This document shows positions 14,040 to 20,880 of a stretch of DNA of 27,549 bases, piece by piece. The notes under the pieces were generated by a model that saw only the letters and a list, made by a program, of their open reading frames with translations, did no database searches and was not told where the DNA came from. Both the position numbers and the translations under genes were made by a program. The DNA is from a virus, in IMG/VR virus record IMGVR_UViG_3300030333_000339, positions 1-27,549 of that record, one strand, 5' to 3'. Within the stretch, counting starts at the first letter, position 1. Every line of letters starts with the position of its first letter.

Positions 14040-14221
14040 GTACAATACAAGCACTATTAATGATATTAGTTTCAATGTCAACAGGATTTATATTTGGAAC
14101 TATTATTGTTTTCAAGATCTTACAAAAGAAAATGAAAGCAATGGAAGATGAACTAGACGCAAAGAATAGACAAATAGAAAAAATCTTTAATCAAAAATTT
14201 TACAATGACACTACTAACTAA
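14036..14221 (+). CDS. Small membrane-anchored hypothetical protein
   Basis: A 61-residue protein with one N-terminal membrane helix (IQALLMILVSMSTGFIFGTI, about 4-23) followed by a basic helical tail (KILQKKMKAMEDELDAKNRQ) that may form a coiled coil. The layout suits an inner-membrane anchor facing the cytoplasm. It lies inside the replication block, so a role such as membrane tethering of the replisome or superinfection exclusion is possible, but neither is shown. Its end overlaps the next gene by 17 bases. Confidence 0.5.
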   Translation: MSTIQALLMILVSMSTGFIFGTIIVFKILQKKMKAMEDELDAKNRQIEKIFNQKFYNDTTN

Positions 14222-14519
14222 CAAACTACAAGACAAAGTAAGAAGAATACTAATGGAAAAACCTGAAGCAAGAGATTGTGACAGAATACTTACAGCTATA
14301 ATATGGTATGAAGAAGCTAAAGACGGAACTATAGTATGGCATTTAAACACTTTCTTTAGAAATTATGTTGACGGAAAACTAACACTAGCTGACAGTATAA
14401 CAAGAGCAAGACGAAAATTGCAAGAAGAAGACAAAACACTAAGAGGAAAAAATTGGTATAAACGAAAAGGTAGAGCAGAAGAAGTAAGGCAAGAAATAAT
14501 TGATTATAAATATCAATGA
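14205..14519 (+). CDS. Basic helical hypothetical protein of the replication block
   Basis: The 104-residue product is charged and helical, with KLQDKVRRILMEKPEARDCD, a WYEEAKDGTIVWHLNTFF segment and SITRARRKLQEEDKTLRGKNWYKRK. The motif ITRARRKLQEE...LRGKNW recurs, in my memory, in small proteins of Bacteroidetes phage replication or recombination clusters with no assigned function. The basic C-terminal half could bind nucleic acid. An ATGA overlap couples it to the NinG-like gene. Confidence 0.5.
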   Translation: MTLLTNKLQDKVRRILMEKPEARDCDRILTAIIWYEEAKDGTIVWHLNTFFRNYVDGKLTLADSITRARRKLQEEDKTLRGKNWYKRKGRAEEVRQEIIDYKYQ

Positions 14520-14926
14520 AAAAAAAGACTATATCTAAACTTAAAAAAGATCTTGACAAATGGTTTAGTCTTTATATTAGACTACGCAATTCAACAGAAA
14601 CAGGACTTTGTCAATGTTTCACGTGTGGCAAAGTAGCACATTACAAGAAAATGCAATGCGGACATTTTCAAAGCAGACGACATTTAACAACAAGGTGGCA
14701 CGACATTAATTGTCAAGTGCAATGTGTTAAATGCAATATGTTTGAACAGGGCGAACAGTTTAAATTTGCTCTAAATTTAGACGCAACTTATGGTTTTGAA
14801 ACAGCAGAAGAAATGCAGTATTTAGCAACGACAACAGTTAAAATTACTAGAGCAGAATACGAAGAACAAATAAGTTATTACAAATCACTTGTTAATAAAA
14901 TAAAAAAACAAAAAGGAATTTCATAA
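14516..14926 (+). CDS. NinG-like recombination nuclease
   Basis: The 136-residue protein matches the NinG (Rap) family of phages: CQCFTCGKV (32-40), QCGHFQSRRHLTTRWHDINC (47-66), and CVKCNMFEQG (70-79). The Cys pairs 34/37 and 70/73 form a zinc site around an HNH-like core with His50 and His56. NinG of lambda is a structure-specific nuclease that acts on Holliday junctions and other branched DNA. The whole gene is shorter than lambda NinG but keeps the central part. It ends the ATGA-linked replication group, so it probably resolves replication or recombination intermediates. Confidence 0.8.
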   Translation: MKKKTISKLKKDLDKWFSLYIRLRNSTETGLCQCFTCGKVAHYKKMQCGHFQSRRHLTTRWHDINCQVQCVKCNMFEQGEQFKFALNLDATYGFETAEEMQYLATTTVKITRAEYEEQISYYKSLVNKIKKQKGIS

Positions 14927-14927
14927 A

Positions 14928-14935
14928 TAATTTTG
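14928..14935 (+). promoter_or_regulatory. Possible host-type promoter -7 box (TAnnTTTG)
   Basis: TAATTTTG fits the Bacteroidetes -7 consensus TAnnTTTG exactly and lies in the 23-base gap before the genes at 14950 and 15299. A TTG -33 box at the usual distance was not seen, and this short motif will occur by chance in AT-rich DNA, so the call is weak. Confidence 0.25.
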
Positions 14936-14956
14936 TATAGCTTCGGCAAATGCAAA
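14932..14956 (+). promoter_or_regulatory. Imperfect hairpin with cUUCGg loop covering a start codon
   Basis: TTTGTATAGC (14932-14941) can pair with GC (14946-14947) and, past one mismatch and a bulge, with ATGCAAA (14950-14956), closing a TTCG loop (14942-14945). The first candidate ATG (14950) lies in the stem. It may slow initiation or shift it to ATG 14956. The pairing is imperfect. Confidence 0.3.
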
Positions 14957-15306
14957 TGCCAATTTGTTTAAATTCACAACACAGCGTTATTGTATTAAAT
15001 TACATAGACGTACTTTTAGAATTTATTGAAGACGTATCTACAAAAGAAACATTTACTAATTTTAAAGAGGTTCTTGACATTATAATTGAATACAACAACA
15101 ATTATAAAAAAGACATAGGTACAGGAAACTTTCACGACTTTTTAATGATTATACCTGTTCAAATATCAGTTATGACAAATGGATATTTGGCAGCTTTGGA
15201 AAATGAGAATAACTTAAAAAAAGTTAGAGCATATAGGTTTTTAATTTCCGAACAGACGCAAGATCTGATAGAACAATTAAAAAATTTAAAAACTGAATAT
15301 GAATAA
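14950..15306 (+). CDS. Helical hypothetical protein upstream of the sigma-like gene
   Basis: The 118-residue product is helical and acidic, with VIVLNYIDVLLEFIEDV, FKEVLDIIIEYNNNY and LISEQTQDLIEQLKNL. An ATG at 14956 in the same frame would trim two residues. No family is recognised and no membrane segment is present. It overlaps the sigma-like gene by eight bases, so the two are co-translated. A small helical partner next to a sigma-like factor could be a regulator of it, which is only a guess from position. Confidence 0.5.
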   Translation: MQMPICLNSQHSVIVLNYIDVLLEFIEDVSTKETFTNFKEVLDIIIEYNNNYKKDIGTGNFHDFLMIIPVQISVMTNGYLAALENENNLKKVRAYRFLISEQTQDLIEQLKNLKTEYE

Positions 15307-15862
15307 AATATATACAATAGTAGGCGAATGCAGAGAGGATTTTGTAAAAATATGCAGAAGATTTACAAAAGACATTAATGAAATAGATGAAGCAGTACAA
15401 GAAACTATGCTGAATTTTTTAAAAATGAATCCTGATACATTAAAAAAGATTTATAAAAAAGACGGTAGAACAGGCATAATAAGATACGGAACAGTTATAT
15501 TACGCAGAAGTTTTACAAGTAAAAACAGCCCTTACTATTATAAATATAGAAAGTATTATACAAACATACGTGACGCTTCTTCAAGAGCAACATACGATAT
15601 TACAGAAACAGGCGAAGTATCAAACAAAATAAACTTATATAATATAGAAGAAGAAAAAAGCACAAATACTTGGGAAAAACTTGAAACGATAGACGTAGAA
15701 CTTGACAAAATGTATTGGTATGATCGAGAGTTATTTAAACTATACTACTATGAAGATAACACACTAGATAGTTTGGCAAAAAAAACAGGCATAAGCAGAA
15801 ACAGTTTATTTACAACAATAGATAAAGTAAGAAAAGAACTAAAAAAAATAATTAATGACTAG
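15299..15862 (+). CDS. Sigma-70/ECF-like transcription factor
   Basis: The 187-residue product has the two-part layout of small sigma factors. Residues about 12-72 resemble region 2 (DINEIDEAVQETMLNFLK), and residues about 142-185 resemble the region 4 helix-turn-helix (RELFKLYYYEDNTLDSLAKKTGISRNSLFTTI). The linker is Lys/Tyr-rich. Similar proteins are annotated as sigma-70-family in Bacteroidetes phages as I recall. It would direct RNA polymerase to phage promoters, perhaps the TATATACT sites. Region 2 is divergent, so another HTH regulator remains possible. It overlaps genes on both sides by eight bases. Confidence 0.6.
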   Translation: MNKIYTIVGECREDFVKICRRFTKDINEIDEAVQETMLNFLKMNPDTLKKIYKKDGRTGIIRYGTVILRRSFTSKNSPYYYKYRKYYTNIRDASSRATYDITETGEVSNKINLYNIEEEKSTNTWEKLETIDVELDKMYWYDRELFKLYYYEDNTLDSLAKKTGISRNSLFTTIDKVRKELKKIIND

Positions 15863-16280
15863 ATTTTTAGTACCACAAGAAATATATAAAGAACGTATAA
15901 GTATATGTAAAAGTTGTGACTATTACTTTAAACTAACAGGATCTTGTAAAGTTTGCGGCTGTTTTATGCGTATTAAGTCAAGAATCGCAACACAAAGCTG
16001 TCCTAAAGGATATTGGGAAAAAACAACGGAAATAGAACCAATGGTTGAAGGGTTAGAAACGGAAGGAAAAAAACATTTAGAACAAGAACTAATTGCAATA
16101 TATCCTGACTTTAAAGACGGCAAAGCTAAAGACATAGAAACAAAAACAAAAATGATTGAAATATACAACGCATATTTTGGTGGCGGATATAAAACAACTA
16201 CTAATTGCGCAAGTTGTTTACATACAGTTTATAATTCATTAAAATACTTATATGACAAAATTACAAGAGAGAAGTTTTAA
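15855..16280 (+). CDS. Zinc-ribbon-like Cys-rich protein
   Basis: The N-terminal 55 residues hold six Cys: CKSC (18-21), CKVCGC (31-36) and CP at 49-50, with the frame ISICKSCDYYFKLTGSCKVC and a following SCPKGYW. This is a rubredoxin- or ribbon-like zinc site seen in small proteins of Bacteroidetes phages. The rest (EIEPMVEGLETEG onward) is helical, and a CASC pair (about 118-121) adds a possible second metal site near the end. A role in transcription or DNA binding is suggested by the neighbouring sigma-like gene. The target is unknown. Confidence 0.55.
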   Translation: MTRFLVPQEIYKERISICKSCDYYFKLTGSCKVCGCFMRIKSRIATQSCPKGYWEKTTEIEPMVEGLETEGKKHLEQELIAIYPDFKDGKAKDIETKTKMIEIYNAYFGGGYKTTTNCASCLHTVYNSLKYLYDKITREKF

Positions 16281-16443
16281 AACAATAAAGTGGGTATTAA
16301 GGCAACACATTAAAAACAACATCAGAACTTTATGGACTTACAAAAATGATGACTTCAAATGTATTTATGAAAATTACAAATCACAAGACATTATATACAC
16401 ACCACAACAATTATTAGATAAAATAGAAAACAATGAGATTTAA
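16252..16443 (+). CDS. Small basic hypothetical protein
   Basis: A 63-residue basic protein with FKTIKWVLRQHIKNNIRTLW and a C-terminal LLDKIENNEI. It overlaps the zinc-ribbon-like gene by 29 bases and the next gene by 11 bases, which supports tight co-translation but also means part of its sequence is constrained by other frames. No motif is recognised. Its Lys/Arg-rich helix could bind nucleic acid. Confidence 0.4.
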   Translation: MTKLQERSFKTIKWVLRQHIKNNIRTLWTYKNDDFKCIYENYKSQDIIYTPQQLLDKIENNEI

Positions 16444-16669
16444 ATGTAAATGCAAAGACATAATAAAAGACATTAAGAAAGCAACAATCAAAGTAATAGA
16501 CGGAAAAATACGAACAGCCGAATCTTTATGTGAGTGCGGTGAGTATATGGAAGAAGTAAAAGAAGAATTTAAAGGTTTTCCAACGATCCACAGAAAAGAA
16601 CCAACGCACAGCATGAGTGGATTAGTAGCAAAAGCAAACGAGTCAATTAAAAGAAATGAAAAGAAGTAA
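16433..16669 (+). CDS. Small Cys-rich zinc-finger-like protein
   Basis: The 78-residue product starts MRFKCKCKDIIKD and has SLCECGEYMEEVKEEFKGFP. The two C-x-C pairs (Cys5/7 and Cys33/35) are placed to hold one metal ion. The rest (PTIHRKEPTHSMSGLVAKAN) is flexible and basic. Proteins with this layout are frequent in marine phages, as I remember, with no assigned function. It overlaps neighbours on both sides by 11 and 14 bases. A DNA- or RNA-binding role is plausible. Confidence 0.5.
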   Translation: MRFKCKCKDIIKDIKKATIKVIDGKIRTAESLCECGEYMEEVKEEFKGFPTIHRKEPTHSMSGLVAKANESIKRNEKK

Positions 16670-16898
16670 TAAACAAAACAACTACTATTGGAAATGTATT
16701 GTATTGCCTTTATGTGAACATACAGGATACCACAAATTTGAAATGCACGAAATACTAACTAATAGATTTATAGCAGACAGAAGCAAAGCACTAAACACAA
16801 AAGAATTTACTAATTATTGTGAAGAAGTACGCATATGGGCAATGACTGAACTAGACGTGTTCTTACCACTACCAAATGAATGCGAATTAAATATATAA
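16656..16898 (+). CDS. NinB-like or related small recombination-cluster protein
   Basis: The 80-residue product begins MKRSNKQNNYYWKCIVLPL and continues with GYHKFEMHEILTNRF and LNTKEFTNYCEEVRIWAM, ending in FLPLPNE. The S-x-x-QN-x-YYW start, the EMHE helix and the LNT-EF motif recur in phage proteins encoded near NinG or RecT-type genes, some of them annotated as NinB-related. NinB binds single-stranded DNA in lambda recombination. This copy is short, so it may be only the C-terminal module of that family. It precedes the methyltransferase gene by six bases. Confidence 0.5.
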   Translation: MKRSNKQNNYYWKCIVLPLCEHTGYHKFEMHEILTNRFIADRSKALNTKEFTNYCEEVRIWAMTELDVFLPLPNECELNI

Positions 16899-16904
16899 TA
16901 TAAT

Positions 16905-18374
16905 ATGAAAGTACCTATTAATCAAATACATACAAACATTAATAATCCACGAATTATAAAAGACGATAAATTTAGAAAACTTGTTCAATCAATAAAAGAG
17001 TTTCCAGAAATGTTAGACCTACGACCAATAGTTGTAGATGAAGATATGGTAATACTAGGTGGAAATATGCGGCACAAAGCGTGTATAGAAGCAGGAGTAA
17101 AAGAAGTACCAATTAAAATAGCTAAAGGACTAACTGAAGATCAAAAACTAGAGTTTATTATAAAAGACAACGCAAGTTTTGGCGAATGGGAGTGGGATAT
17201 GTTGGCAAATGAATGGGATAGTATCCAACTTGCTGAATGGGGTTTAGATGTATGGGAAAATGAAGATGATAAAGAACCTGAAGCAGGACTAATAGAAGAT
17301 GATGAAATTCCTGAAGTAAAAGAAAGCAAAGTAAAGCGTGGTGATATATGGCAACTAGGTGAGCATAAAATAATGTGCGGTGACAGTACAAGCGCAGATG
17401 ACGTTTCTAAACTTATGAATGGAAAAAAAGCAGATTTAATTCATGCAGATCCACCTTATGGTATGGGAAAAGAAAAAGATGGAGTTTTAAATGATAATTT
17501 ATATTGTGAAAAATTAGATGAGTTTCAAATGAAATGGTGGAATGTATTTAGAAAACACACAATAAATAAAGGAAGTGCTTATATTTGGGGAAACGCACCT
17601 GATCTTTGGAGGTTATGGTATAATGGTGGGCTTGAACAATCAGAACATTTAGAGATAAGAAATGAAATAGTATGGGATAAAAAAACCATACCAGGAATGA
17701 AGTCTCCATTAATGCACCAATATCCTGAAGCGTCTGAACGTTGTTTATACTTTCAGTTTGGAAAACAATTTATAGGAAATATAAACACAGCAGACTTTCC
17801 AGAGGAGTTTAGACCGTTATTAACTATACAACAAAAAGAACTAGAAAAAGCAGGTATAGATAAAAAAGAAGTACAAAGAATTACAGGTGTTCAAATGTAC
17901 TCTCACTGGTTTACAGAATCACAATTTCAAATTATAGGCGAAAAACACTACAATAAACTACAAAAAGAAACAGTAGCTTTTAAAATGTCATGGAAAGATC
18001 TAAAAAAACAATGGGATGAAATAAAAGGAGTTAAAACAGGAATTATAAACGAAAAGCTAAAAGGGATGAGAAGTTATTTTGATAATGCACACGATATAAT
18101 GCATGATGTTTGGGAATTTAGTAGAGTACATGGCGAAGAAAGATATGGACACGCAACACCAAAACCCGTAGAAATGATGGAACGGTGTATAAAATCAAGT
18201 TGCCCTATTTCAGGAATAACTGTAGAGCCCTTTTTAGGAAGTGGCGCAACATTGATAGCTTGTGAAAAAACACATAGGAAATGTTATGGTATGGAATTGG
18301 ATGAAAATTACTGTGATGTTATAATAGAAAGGTGGGAACAATTTACAGGACTAAAAGCAGAAAAGATAAACTAA
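16905..18374 (+). CDS. ParB-like domain fused to a beta-class DNA methyltransferase
   Basis: Residues 1 to about 115 are a ParB/Srx-like domain (PRIIKDDKFRKLVQSIKEF, then VILGGNMRHKACIEAG with the ParB box around 50-59). A linker leads to RGDIWQLGEHKIMCGDS and the catalytic motif IV DPPYG (182-186). The AdoMet-binding motif I FLGSG lies at 443-447, followed by CYGMELDENYCDVI. DPPY before FxGxG is the beta-class order, typical of N6-adenine or N4-cytosine methyltransferases. The long part between (about 190-430) should contain the target-recognition region. No restriction enzyme gene is adjacent, so it probably protects phage DNA from host restriction. Asp codons in the second half are nearly all GAT, unlike the structural genes. 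Confidence 0.85.
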   Translation: MKVPINQIHTNINNPRIIKDDKFRKLVQSIKEFPEMLDLRPIVVDEDMVILGGNMRHKACIEAGVKEVPIKIAKGLTEDQKLEFIIKDNASFGEWEWDMLANEWDSIQLAEWGLDVWENEDDKEPEAGLIEDDEIPEVKESKVKRGDIWQLGEHKIMCGDSTSADDVSKLMNGKKADLIHADPPYGMGKEKDGVLNDNLYCEKLDEFQMKWWNVFRKHTINKGSAYIWGNAPDLWRLWYNGGLEQSEHLEIRNEIVWDKKTIPGMKSPLMHQYPEASERCLYFQFGKQFIGNINTADFPEEFRPLLTIQQKELEKAGIDKKEVQRITGVQMYSHWFTESQFQIIGEKHYNKLQKETVAFKMSWKDLKKQWDEIKGVKTGIINEKLKGMRSYFDNAHDIMHDVWEFSRVHGEERYGHATPKPVEMMERCIKSSCPISGITVEPFLGSGATLIACEKTHRKCYGMELDENYCDVIIERWEQFTGLKAEKIN

Positions 18375-18376
18375 AA

Positions 18377-18444
18377 AAACTATCACATAATTGCAATAGT
18401 TTCTTTAGGACTTATCAAGAATCTTTTTTAATAATTCTGATAGG
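18377..18444 (+). promoter_or_regulatory. Two adjacent inverted repeats before the terminase genes
   Basis: The 93-base gap holds AAACTAT (18377-18383) against ATAGTTT (18396-18402), and then CTTATC plus AGAAT (18411-18422) against ATTCTGATAGG (18434-18444) with a bulge and one wobble pair. Neither is followed by a good T-run. They could be a weak terminator, a leader structure, or a terminase-binding site. Confidence 0.45.
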
Positions 18445-18467
18445 CAAATATAAAAAAAAATAATTAA

Positions 18468-18821
18468 ATGAACAAATTCGGACACATAAAAAAAGAAGCA
18501 GTTTTACAAGCGTTAGAAAAATCTCTAGGCATAGTAACAACAGCTGTAAAGTCAGTAGGTATAGCAAGAAGCACGTTTTATAAATGGATCAATGAAGATG
18601 AAGACTTTGCAAAGAAAGTTAAAGATATAGAAAATATCACATTAGATTTTGCAGAAAGTCAACTACATAAACAAATACAAGACGGTAATACTTCAGCAAC
18701 AATCTTTTATTTAAAAACAAAAGGTAAAAAACGAGGATATGTTGAGAAGTCAGAACTAGACCTAACATCAGGCGAAGAACCTGTAAAGATCAATGTAAAC
18801 ATTAATGGCACAGACTATTGA
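18468..18821 (+). CDS. terS: Terminase small subunit
   Basis: The 117-residue protein begins with a helix-turn-helix region (ALEKSLGIVTTAVKSVGIARSTFYKWINED, residues about 16-45). It continues with a helical oligomerisation part (TLDFAESQLHKQIQDGNTSATIFYL) and KTKGKKRGYVEKSELDL, a pattern well known in small terminases. It recognises the packaging start on phage DNA and hands it to the large subunit. The gene overlaps the large subunit gene by 17 bases. The upstream gap with two inverted repeats may include its binding site. Confidence 0.85.
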   Translation: MNKFGHIKKEAVLQALEKSLGIVTTAVKSVGIARSTFYKWINEDEDFAKKVKDIENITLDFAESQLHKQIQDGNTSATIFYLKTKGKKRGYVEKSELDLTSGEEPVKINVNINGTDY

Positions 18822-20121
18822 AACAAGTTTTACAAGAACACAAGGTCAAGCAATAGCTTACCTATTTGACAAAGACACAACAGAGGTTCTATTTGGTGGC
18901 GCAGCAGGTGGTGGCAAGTCTTTTATAGGTTGCGCATGGCTTATACTATCTTGTATTAAATACCCAAATACACGCTATTTAATGGGCAGAAGTAAGTTAG
19001 ACAATTTAAAGAAAACAACTTTAAACACTTTCTTTGAAGTATGCGAATTATGGAACTTAAAATCAGGCAAACATTATACTTTCAATGGTGCTTCAAACAT
19101 AATAACATTCTATAACAAAAGCGAGATATTATTAAAAGACTTGTATCAATATCCTGCCGATCCAAACTTTGACACTTTAGGATCGTTAGAGATAACAGGT
19201 TGCTTTGTAGATGAAGCAAACCAAATAACAGAAAAGTGCAAGAACATATTGAGTAGTAGAATACGGTATAAGCTAGACAAATATAATATCGTACCTAAGT
19301 TGTTGTTAACTTGCAATCCTGCAAAGAATTGGACTTATACGCAATTTTATCAACCTAATAAAAAAGGGAATATAAAAGAACATAGAAAATTCATACAAAG
19401 TCTAGTTGACGATAACGAATATATAGGAAAGCATTATAAAGAACAATTACAAAAGCTAGACGAAATAAGTAAACAAAGACTACTATTTGGAAATTGGGAA
19501 TATGAAGCAACAACAGATAACTTGATAGAGTATGACGCAATAATTAATTTATTTAACCAAAAAGGAGTAACAGGTGAAAAATATATAAGCGTTGACGTAG
19601 CACGATTTGGTACAGATAAAACAGTCATAGTATTATGGAACGGACTACATATTGAAAAGATTATAAGTATAGACAAATCATCTATAAACGAAGTAGTAGA
19701 GGAAGTAAAGAAAGTACAAAGAGATTATGCAGTAAAACTTAAAAACATTATTGTTGACTCTGACGGAGTAGGGGGTGGTGCGCAAGACTATTTACGCTGC
19801 ACAGCTTTTCAAAATAACGCAAGACCACTCAAAAGAGAAAACTACCAAAACTTAAAGACACAATGTTATTATAAGTTAGCAGATCTTGTAAACAAAGCAC
19901 AAATAGGCATAGATTGTAACGACATCCACATTAAACAATGTATAATAGAAGAACTAGAGCAAGTACGTTCAAAGAACGCAGATAAAGACGCAAAGATACA
20001 GATGCACTCGAAAGATACAGTTAAAACTATATTAGGTAGATCACCTGACTATTCAGACGCTATAATGATGAGAATGTTTTATGAGATTGATAGTAATTAC
20101 GGTAAGTATTTTATTCAGTAA
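18805..20121 (+). CDS. terL: Terminase large subunit
   Basis: The 438-residue protein has both engine and nuclease parts. In the ATPase domain are Walker A GGAAGGGKS (31-39), Walker B CFVDEAN (133-139) and a coupling motif LLTCNPAKNW (168-176). In the nuclease domain the metal-binding acids are in SVDVARFGTDKT (262-273), VDSDGVGGG (317-325) and PDYSDA (414-419). It pumps DNA into the prohead and cuts it. The order of motifs and the length are normal for the family, and the ATG overlaps the small subunit gene. No damage is seen. Confidence 0.95.
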   Translation: MAQTIETSFTRTQGQAIAYLFDKDTTEVLFGGAAGGGKSFIGCAWLILSCIKYPNTRYLMGRSKLDNLKKTTLNTFFEVCELWNLKSGKHYTFNGASNIITFYNKSEILLKDLYQYPADPNFDTLGSLEITGCFVDEANQITEKCKNILSSRIRYKLDKYNIVPKLLLTCNPAKNWTYTQFYQPNKKGNIKEHRKFIQSLVDDNEYIGKHYKEQLQKLDEISKQRLLFGNWEYEATTDNLIEYDAIINLFNQKGVTGEKYISVDVARFGTDKTVIVLWNGLHIEKIISIDKSSINEVVEEVKKVQRDYAVKLKNIIVDSDGVGGGAQDYLRCTAFQNNARPLKRENYQNLKTQCYYKLADLVNKAQIGIDCNDIHIKQCIIEELEQVRSKNADKDAKIQMHSKDTVKTILGRSPDYSDAIMMRMFYEIDSNYGKYFIQ

Positions 20122-20130
20122 AAAAAGGAA

Positions 20131-20151
20131 GGTTACTACATAGTAGCAACC
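20131..20151 (+). repeat. Inverted repeat downstream of terminase
   Basis: GGTTACTAC (20131-20139) and GTAGCAACC (20143-20151) pair with one A-C mismatch around an ATA loop. No T-run follows on the + strand, while an A-run precedes it, so it would look like a terminator only on the - strand, where no gene is seen. It may still stabilise the terminase message or act as an operator. Confidence 0.45.
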
Positions 20152-20219
20152 AACCTATAAAAAATCAAACTAACCTAAAACGCAGCAAATATACGATTTT
20201 AAACTAAATACACAAATTA

Positions 20220-20230
20220 TATATACTATA
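20220..20230 (+). promoter_or_regulatory. Copy 5 of TATATACT motif before the tail chaperone
   Basis: TATATACTATA ends two bases before the ATG of the tail assembly chaperone gene, in a 111-base gap after the terminase gene. Motif and spacing match copies 1 and 3. It would drive the whole tail block. Confidence 0.5.
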
Positions 20231-20232
20231 TT

Positions 20233-20880
20233 ATGAACGTCAATATAAAGAAAGACGGAAAGAAGCACAGGTATAAAATTCAAGAATGGAAAGACCTAAC
20301 GCTTGATAAATGGGCTGAATTAATTGCTATTGAAAAAGGCAGTAACGTACAAGAAGCAATAGAGAGTGTTAAGATACTTTCAGACATACCTAAAAAATTG
20401 ATTGAGCAGTTAACAATTAAAGACGTTTCATACATATTAGAGAAGGCGACAGTATTACAGGAAGAAGGAAAGTTAAAACATAAAATAACAATGCATGGTG
20501 TTGATTATGGTTTTCACCCTAATTTAGAATCAATTACAATCGGTGAGTACGCAGATATTGAACAATATGTTACAAATGGGCTTGAATCTAATATGCACAA
20601 TATAATGGCTGTTTTATATAGACCGATAGTAGAGGAACAAGAAGATAACTATACGATCACAGCTTATGATAGTGACAAGTTTGAAGTCAGGGCAGAAGTA
20701 TTTAAAAAGATGAAAGCAAAAGACGTTAATTCAGCGTTAGTTTTTTTTTGGACTTTAGGGAACGAACTGCTGAACATTTTGCCACAGTTTTTGGAAAACC
20801 TACAGAAGGAACTTCAGACGAAACTGAATCAACATCTGCCGAAACACAATTTGGAAAAAAATGGGGTTGGTTCGGTATAA
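20233..20880 (+). CDS. Tail assembly chaperone (zero-frame product)
   Basis: The 215-residue product, mostly helical, begins with RYKIQEWKDLTLDKWAELIAI. It continues with VKILSDIPKKLIEQLTIKDV, a mid part GVDYGFHPNLESITIGEYADIEQY, and a late region SALVFFWTLGNELLNILPQFLENL. This matches tail chaperone-like proteins of Bacteroidetes phages as I recall. Such proteins hold the tape measure during tail assembly and are often made in two forms by ribosomal frameshifting. The gene has a T9 run and an A7 run close to its end, and another frame is open across both. Position after terminase with tail genes following fits. The tape measure itself is not next to it. Confidence 0.7.
   Translation: MNVNIKKDGKKHRYKIQEWKDLTLDKWAELIAIEKGSNVQEAIESVKILSDIPKKLIEQLTIKDVSYILEKATVLQEEGKLKHKITMHGVDYGFHPNLESITIGEYADIEQYVTNGLESNMHNIMAVLYRPIVEEQEDNYTITAYDSDKFEVRAEVFKKMKAKDVNSALVFFWTLGNELLNILPQFLENLQKELQTKLNQHLPKHNLEKNGVGSV
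20742..20748 (+). other. Candidate -1 slippery site 1 (T-run)
   Basis: T_TTT_TTT lies in zero frame within a run of nine T (20741-20749). A -1 slip here would enter the frame that stays open to 21020. The zero frame after this site still reads as a good protein helix, so this site is less favoured than the one at 20856. Confidence 0.35.
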
